Source: Streptomyces sp. NRRL S-118
GTDB taxonomy: Bacteria; Actinomycetota; Actinomycetes; Streptomycetales; Streptomycetaceae
Assembly: GCF_000716335.1 (NCBI RefSeq)
Contig: NZ_KL591019.1
Coordinates: 28,113-92,112, forward strand
Length of the DNA: 64,000 bases
Direction of reading: 5' to 3'
Within the stretch, counting starts at the first letter, position 1. Each line of letters starts with the position of its first letter. The position numbers were made by a program, and so were the translations under genes. Below, in pieces: positions 60,399 to 64,000 of the stretch. The notes below the pieces were generated by a model, which saw only the letters and a list, made by a program, of their open reading frames with translations, ran no database searches and was not told the origin of the DNA.

Positions 60399-62873
60399 TC
60401 ACCTCACCCGCATCCCGATGATGCAGGTGTCGTCGTCGGTGTCCGACCTGCTGTGCGTGAGGAGGCTGTCGAGGCGGTGCTCGAGTGACGGGGCGTGGGT
60501 GCGTGCCGTGTTCACCAGGTGCGCGAGGGCGTCCTGGACGGACAGGTCCTTCCGCTCGATCAGGCCGTCGGTGTACATCAGCAGGACGTCGCCCTCGTCG
60601 AGCTGCACCTCGCCCTCCGTGTAGTCGGCGTCGGCGAGGGCGCCGAGGAGCATGCCGCCCACGAGGGGCAGCGTCCGCGCCTCGCCGCCGCGTACCAGTA
60701 CGGGCGGCAGGTGCCCGGCCCGGGCCCACCGCAGCGCACGGGTCTCCGGGTGGTAGATGCCGCACACCACGGTGGCGGTGACCTGCTCCGTCAGGTGGTG
60801 GGCCACGATGTTGAGCCAGGACAGCAGTTGGGCGGGGCCCGCCCCGGTGACCGCCAGGCCGCGCAGGGCGTTGCGCAGGACCACCATGCTGGTCGCGGCC
60901 TCGATGCCGTGTCCCGCGACGTCACCGACGCACAGCAGGACGTCCTTGGAGGGCAGGACGACCGCGTCGTACCAGTCGCCGCCGACCAGGGAGTCCGACT
61001 CCGCCGGCCGGTAGCGGACGGCGACGTCCAGGCCGGGCACGGCGAGCGGCGCCCGGGTGGGCGGCATGATGGCGTGCTGGAGCTGGAGGGCGAGCCGGTT
61101 GCGCTCCTCCGCCTGCTGCTCGCTGTGGGCGAGCCGGTCGCGCGTGGCGGCCAGCGCCACCTCCGTCCAGTGCTGGGAGGAGATGTCCTGGTAGGCGCCG
61201 CGGACGGAGAGCAGCCGGCCGTCGTCCCCGAGCACCGGCTCGGCCACCACCCGGATGTGGCGGGTGACCTTGTCGGAGCGCTGCAACCGGAAGGCGACCG
61301 AGGCGCGGCGCCGCTGGTGCAGGACGGTGCGCAGGAACCGCCCGATGGCGACGGCGTCGTCGGGGTGGGCGTGCGCCGGGAGGTCCTCCAGCGGGACGGG
61401 GGCCGCGGTGGGCGGCAGGCCGCGCAGCTCGTACAGCTGGCGGTTCCACACGATCTCGCCGCTGCGGACGTTCTCCTCGAACCCTCCGATGCGGCCGAGG
61501 CGCTGGGCGTGCTGCAACAGGCTCGCCAGGCGGGCGGTTTCGTCCTCCACGCGCCAGATGAGCAGGACGCCGGAGCCATGGCGTGTGATGCTGACGTCGG
61601 CGACGGTGGTGAGCGGGACCTGCTCGACCAGCGTGGTCAGGGTCATCCGCTCGGCGCGGAACGCTTCGCCGGTCGCGTACACGCGCTGGACCTGGTCGAA
61701 CAGGTCCCCGGCGCCGGCGGCCATCGGGTACGCCTCGAGGAACAGGGCACCGTTGACGGCGCTGCGGGGCCGTCCCGTCGGGTCGACGAACCGGCTGTTG
61801 GTGTGGTGGATCCGGAAGTCGGTGAGCCGGCCCTCGGCGTCGAGGTGCGGCAGCAGGACCAGCGCGGAGTCGTACAGGCCCTCGGCCAGTTCCACCAGTT
61901 CGGTGACGTACGGGAGCGGCGCCGCGACGGCCGGGGACCGCTCCCCCGCGGTGTGCGGTTCCCCCTCCAGGGTGCGGGCGCACAGCTCGGCGAGGGCCTC
62001 GAACTGCCGGGCGACCTGCGGCGGCTGGGCTTCCAGCGGGTGCGGCCAGCAGATCTCCAGGACGCCATGGATGCGCCCCCCGGTGCCCGCGGGGACGGCC
62101 GTCCGGCCGCTGTCGGGGTGCTCGAGGCGGCCGATGGAGGGGATGCCGTCCCGCGCCAGGGACCGGATCGCGATGGTCCGGCGTTCGGTCAGGGCGCGCC
62201 GGGCCACCGTGGTGACGCCGGGCGGCACGTACCGCCAGCGCTGCGCCTCCCCCGGGGCGAACCCGGCGTGACCCGCCAGGGTGAGTGAGGCGTCCGAGCC
62301 GGCGAGCCACACGGCGACCGCGTGGGCGCCGAGCGGCAGCAGGGCGTGCTCCAGGAGGGATTCCGCCACTGCCTGGGTGTCGTCCGCCGCCAGGGCCGCG
62401 GACTCGGCGGTCCGCAGGCGCACGGCGACGGACCGCGTGCCGGGGTCGCCGGCGGGGTCCGGTGACTCGGCCGGGGCGTCCGGCGGTGATCCGGTCCCGG
62501 TGCGCCGGACGAACTCGGCGGCGATCTCGGCGAACCGGTCACGGGCCGCCTGGTTGATGACGTCCGCGGCCAGCTCCAGCTGCGACACCCCGGCCTGGTC
62601 CGCCAGCGTCTGCAGCTGGCGCGCCGCCTCCGCCGGGGCGCACCGCAGCCGTTCGACGAGCATGCCCTTGGCCAGTTCGACGAGTGCGCGCCCGTCGGCC
62701 GCGGCCTGGGCGGCCCGGACCTCGCGGCGCAACCGTTCCACCGTGGCGGCGAGCCGGCCGATGGCCTCGGTGTGCTGCCGGTCCCCGGGCGCGCCGCCCT
62801 CCGCCGGCCGGCTGGACGGCAGCGGCGGGCCGGCGTCCCCGGCGGGCGTTTCGGTGTACTCGGACGTGGTCAT
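60399..62873 (-). CDS. ANTAR-GAF-PAS-SpoIIE phosphatase
   Basis: 824 residues, ATG 62873. ANTAR-like (about 40-115; ALVELAKGMLVERLRCAPAE), GAF (about 150-310), PAS pair (about 330-565; GGFEENVRSGEIVWNRQLYE) and PP2C/SpoIIE (about 600-820: SLVGGDWYDAVVLPSKDVLL, GDVAGHGIEA, VLLMYTDGLIERKD, DDTCIIGMRV). No HATPase. 61 bp after the hybrid kinase gene, so likely cotranscribed. Confidence 0.87.
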   Translation of the reverse strand: MTTSEYTETPAGDAGPPLPSSRPAEGGAPGDRQHTEAIGRLAATVERLRREVRAAQAAADGRALVELAKGMLVERLRCAPAEAARQLQTLADQAGVSQLELAADVINQAARDRFAEIAAEFVRRTGTGSPPDAPAESPDPAGDPGTRSVAVRLRTAESAALAADDTQAVAESLLEHALLPLGAHAVAVWLAGSDASLTLAGHAGFAPGEAQRWRYVPPGVTTVARRALTERRTIAIRSLARDGIPSIGRLEHPDSGRTAVPAGTGGRIHGVLEICWPHPLEAQPPQVARQFEALAELCARTLEGEPHTAGERSPAVAAPLPYVTELVELAEGLYDSALVLLPHLDAEGRLTDFRIHHTNSRFVDPTGRPRSAVNGALFLEAYPMAAGAGDLFDQVQRVYATGEAFRAERMTLTTLVEQVPLTTVADVSITRHGSGVLLIWRVEDETARLASLLQHAQRLGRIGGFEENVRSGEIVWNRQLYELRGLPPTAAPVPLEDLPAHAHPDDAVAIGRFLRTVLHQRRRASVAFRLQRSDKVTRHIRVVAEPVLGDDGRLLSVRGAYQDISSQHWTEVALAATRDRLAHSEQQAEERNRLALQLQHAIMPPTRAPLAVPGLDVAVRYRPAESDSLVGGDWYDAVVLPSKDVLLCVGDVAGHGIEAATSMVVLRNALRGLAVTGAGPAQLLSWLNIVAHHLTEQVTATVVCGIYHPETRALRWARAGHLPPVLVRGGEARTLPLVGGMLLGALADADYTEGEVQLDEGDVLLMYTDGLIERKDLSVQDALAHLVNTARTHAPSLEHRLDSLLTHSRSDTDDDTCIIGMRVR

Positions 62874-62934
62874 GGCGCTGGGGGCCTCTCGTCGGCGGGC
62901 GTGCCGGGCGGGACCGGGAGCGGATCGCGGTCCG

Positions 62935-64000
62935 TCATCGGCTCGCCCGGCTGAGCCAGTGCCGCACCCGGGCGACGAGGTCGTCTGCGTCCACCGGCTT
63001 GGTGACGTAGTCGCTGGCCCCGGCGGCGAGGCTCTTCTCCTGATCGCCGGGCATCGCCTTGGCCGTGACGGCGATGATGGGCAGGCCGGCGTGCGCGGGC
63101 ATGCGGCGGATCTCCGCGGTGGCCGCGTATCCGTCCATCTCGGGCATCATCACGTCCATCAGGATCAGGTCGATGCCGGGGTGCCGGTCGAGGGCTTCGA
63201 TGCCCTCGCGTCCGTTCGCCGCGTGCAGGACGTGCACGCCGTGCATCTCCAGGATGCCGCTGAGGGCGTACAGGTTGCGGGCGTCGTCGTCCACGACCAG
63301 GACGGTGCGGCCAGCGAGCCGGCCGTCCACGGGCTGGGGCGGGTGCTCGGCCGTACCGTCGCGGCGTACCAGGGGCAGGACATCGCCGGGCTGCTCGGCG
63401 GACAGGTGCAGCGTGATGCGTTCCCGCAGCTCGTCGAGGCCGGAGAGGAGTTCCAGCGGACGCGCGTCGGCCCGGGACTGCAGGGCTCGTTCGTCGGCGG
63501 GCGCGAGCCGCCGGTTGTTGTGGGCGAGGACGGGTACGGCGCTGAGGGCGGGGTCGCCGTCGACGGCGTCCAGGAACCGCAGCGCCTCGCCGCCCGCCAT
63601 GTCGAGTTCGAGTACGACGCAGTGGAACGCCTCGGCGGCGAGGGCGGCCGCCGCCTCCTGTGCGCCGACCGCGGTGATCACTTCGACGTCGGCGCTGTCG
63701 CGGTCGCCGAGACCGCGGTTCCCGGCGAGGTCCTGGGCCGCGCTCTCGGCGACGAGGGAGAGCAGACCGCGGGGCCGCTCCTCGATGACCAGCAGGCGCC
63801 GCTGCTGTCTCGGCACGGCAGGGGACGGTACGGCGGGGCGGCGGCCGGCGTCCGGCGTCCCGGTGGCACCGGTGTCGTGGGCGCCGGCGGCCGTGGTGCG
63901 GGTTTCCGCCCGGGCGGCCGGGCGTTCGGCGAAGTCGGTGCGGGCGGCCGGAAGGTAGAGGGTGAAGGTGCTGCCCTCCCCCGGAACGCTGGCGACGCTC
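62935..64000 (-). CDS. Hybrid histidine kinase/response regulator, C-terminus
   Basis: About 355 codons; the N-terminus is beyond the window. It enters with SVPGEGSTFTLYLPAAR, the last strand of a histidine kinase ATPase domain. Then a degenerate receiver (LLVIEERPRGLLSLVAESAA) and a canonical one (VLVVDDDARNLYALSGILEM, LILMDVMMPEMDGYAATAEI with phospho-Asp, SDYVTKPVDADDL). Typical of Streptomyces multi-HAMP hybrid kinases. Confidence 0.88.
   Translation of the reverse strand, partial: SVASVPGEGSTFTLYLPAARTDFAERPAARAETRTTAAGAHDTGATGTPDAGRRPAVPSPAVPRQQRRLLVIEERPRGLLSLVAESAAQDLAGNRGLGDRDSADVEVITAVGAQEAAAALAAEAFHCVVLELDMAGGEALRFLDAVDGDPALSAVPVLAHNNRRLAPADERALQSRADARPLELLSGLDELRERITLHLSAEQPGDVLPLVRRDGTAEHPPQPVDGRLAGRTVLVVDDDARNLYALSGILEMHGVHVLHAANGREGIEALDRHPGIDLILMDVMMPEMDGYAATAEIRRMPAHAGLPIIAVTAKAMPGDQEKSLAAGASDYVTKPVDADDLVARVRHWLSRASR

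Overview
The window is 64 kb of a high-GC actinobacterial chromosome, almost certainly Streptomyces. Codon third positions are nearly all G or C. GTG starts and 4-bp stop/start overlaps are common. Secreted proteins carry twin-arginine or actinomycete lipoprotein signals, and the families present (DUF5997, MEDS/STAS/HATPase regulators, ANTAR-GAF proteins, SpoIIE-type phosphatases, a short Rpf-type transglycosylase, a SigB-like sigma factor) are typical of that genus. I see no rRNA, tRNA, CRISPR array, phage or secondary-metabolite cluster. It looks like ordinary chromosome with a few accessory scars.

Layout. 0-7.2 kb: a LysR-type substrate-binding protein (cut by the window edge) divergent from DUF5997, an MFS exporter, an AAC(3)-family acetyltransferase, DUF779, a secreted phosphodiester glycosidase, a frameshifted PI-PLC/GDPD-like secreted enzyme, and an ANTAR-GAF regulator. 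7.3-12.4 kb: a five-gene nickel/peptide-type ABC importer operon (nikABCDE-like) behind a palindrome resembling a Nur box. 12.5-15.8 kb: two acyl-CoA dehydrogenases and a quinone oxidoreductase, translationally coupled. 15.9-18 kb: PIG-L deacetylase and GH5 glycosidase. 18.1-23.4 kb: a membrane sensor phosphatase, Rpf-type transglycosylase, M28 peptidase and PP2C phosphatase. 23.4-29.0 kb: a sugar-type ABC importer whose first cistron is a PAS/GAF-SpoIIE phosphatase. 29-38.5 kb: a broken 46-aa gene, phosphoglucomutase, two MEDS/STAS/HATPase modules, an FAD oxidoreductase, a VOC protein and a secreted adenosine deaminase-like enzyme.

38.7-42.2 kb is the scarred part. It holds a multiply frameshifted N-formylglutamate amidohydrolase, a decayed IS5-type transposase, and a LysR/SnoaL pair bracketed by 25-bp inverted repeats. 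42.2-47.7 kb holds a large TPR-CHAT protease divergent from a Cys-motif protein and a membrane protein, a possible conflict or cell-suicide module. 47.7-54.7 kb: phospholipase C, a cNMP-binding protein, a ketopantoate reductase-like protein, a YbdK-type carboxylate-amine ligase, a membrane-tethered Mrr-type nuclease and a small luciferase-domain protein. 54.9-64 kb: a partner-switching region with a SigB-family sigma factor, a STAS antagonist, MarR, two SpoIIE phosphatases, a HATPase protein, an AraC/DJ-1 regulator, and the C-terminus of a hybrid kinase/response regulator.

The recurring theme is signalling by partner switching. Four SpoIIE-type phosphatases, one PP2C phosphatase, three stand-alone HATPase or MEDS-HATPase proteins, three STAS proteins and one sigma factor lie in the window, and several are coupled to transport or to each other. 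The sigma gene has a good SigB-type promoter of its own, suggesting autoregulation.
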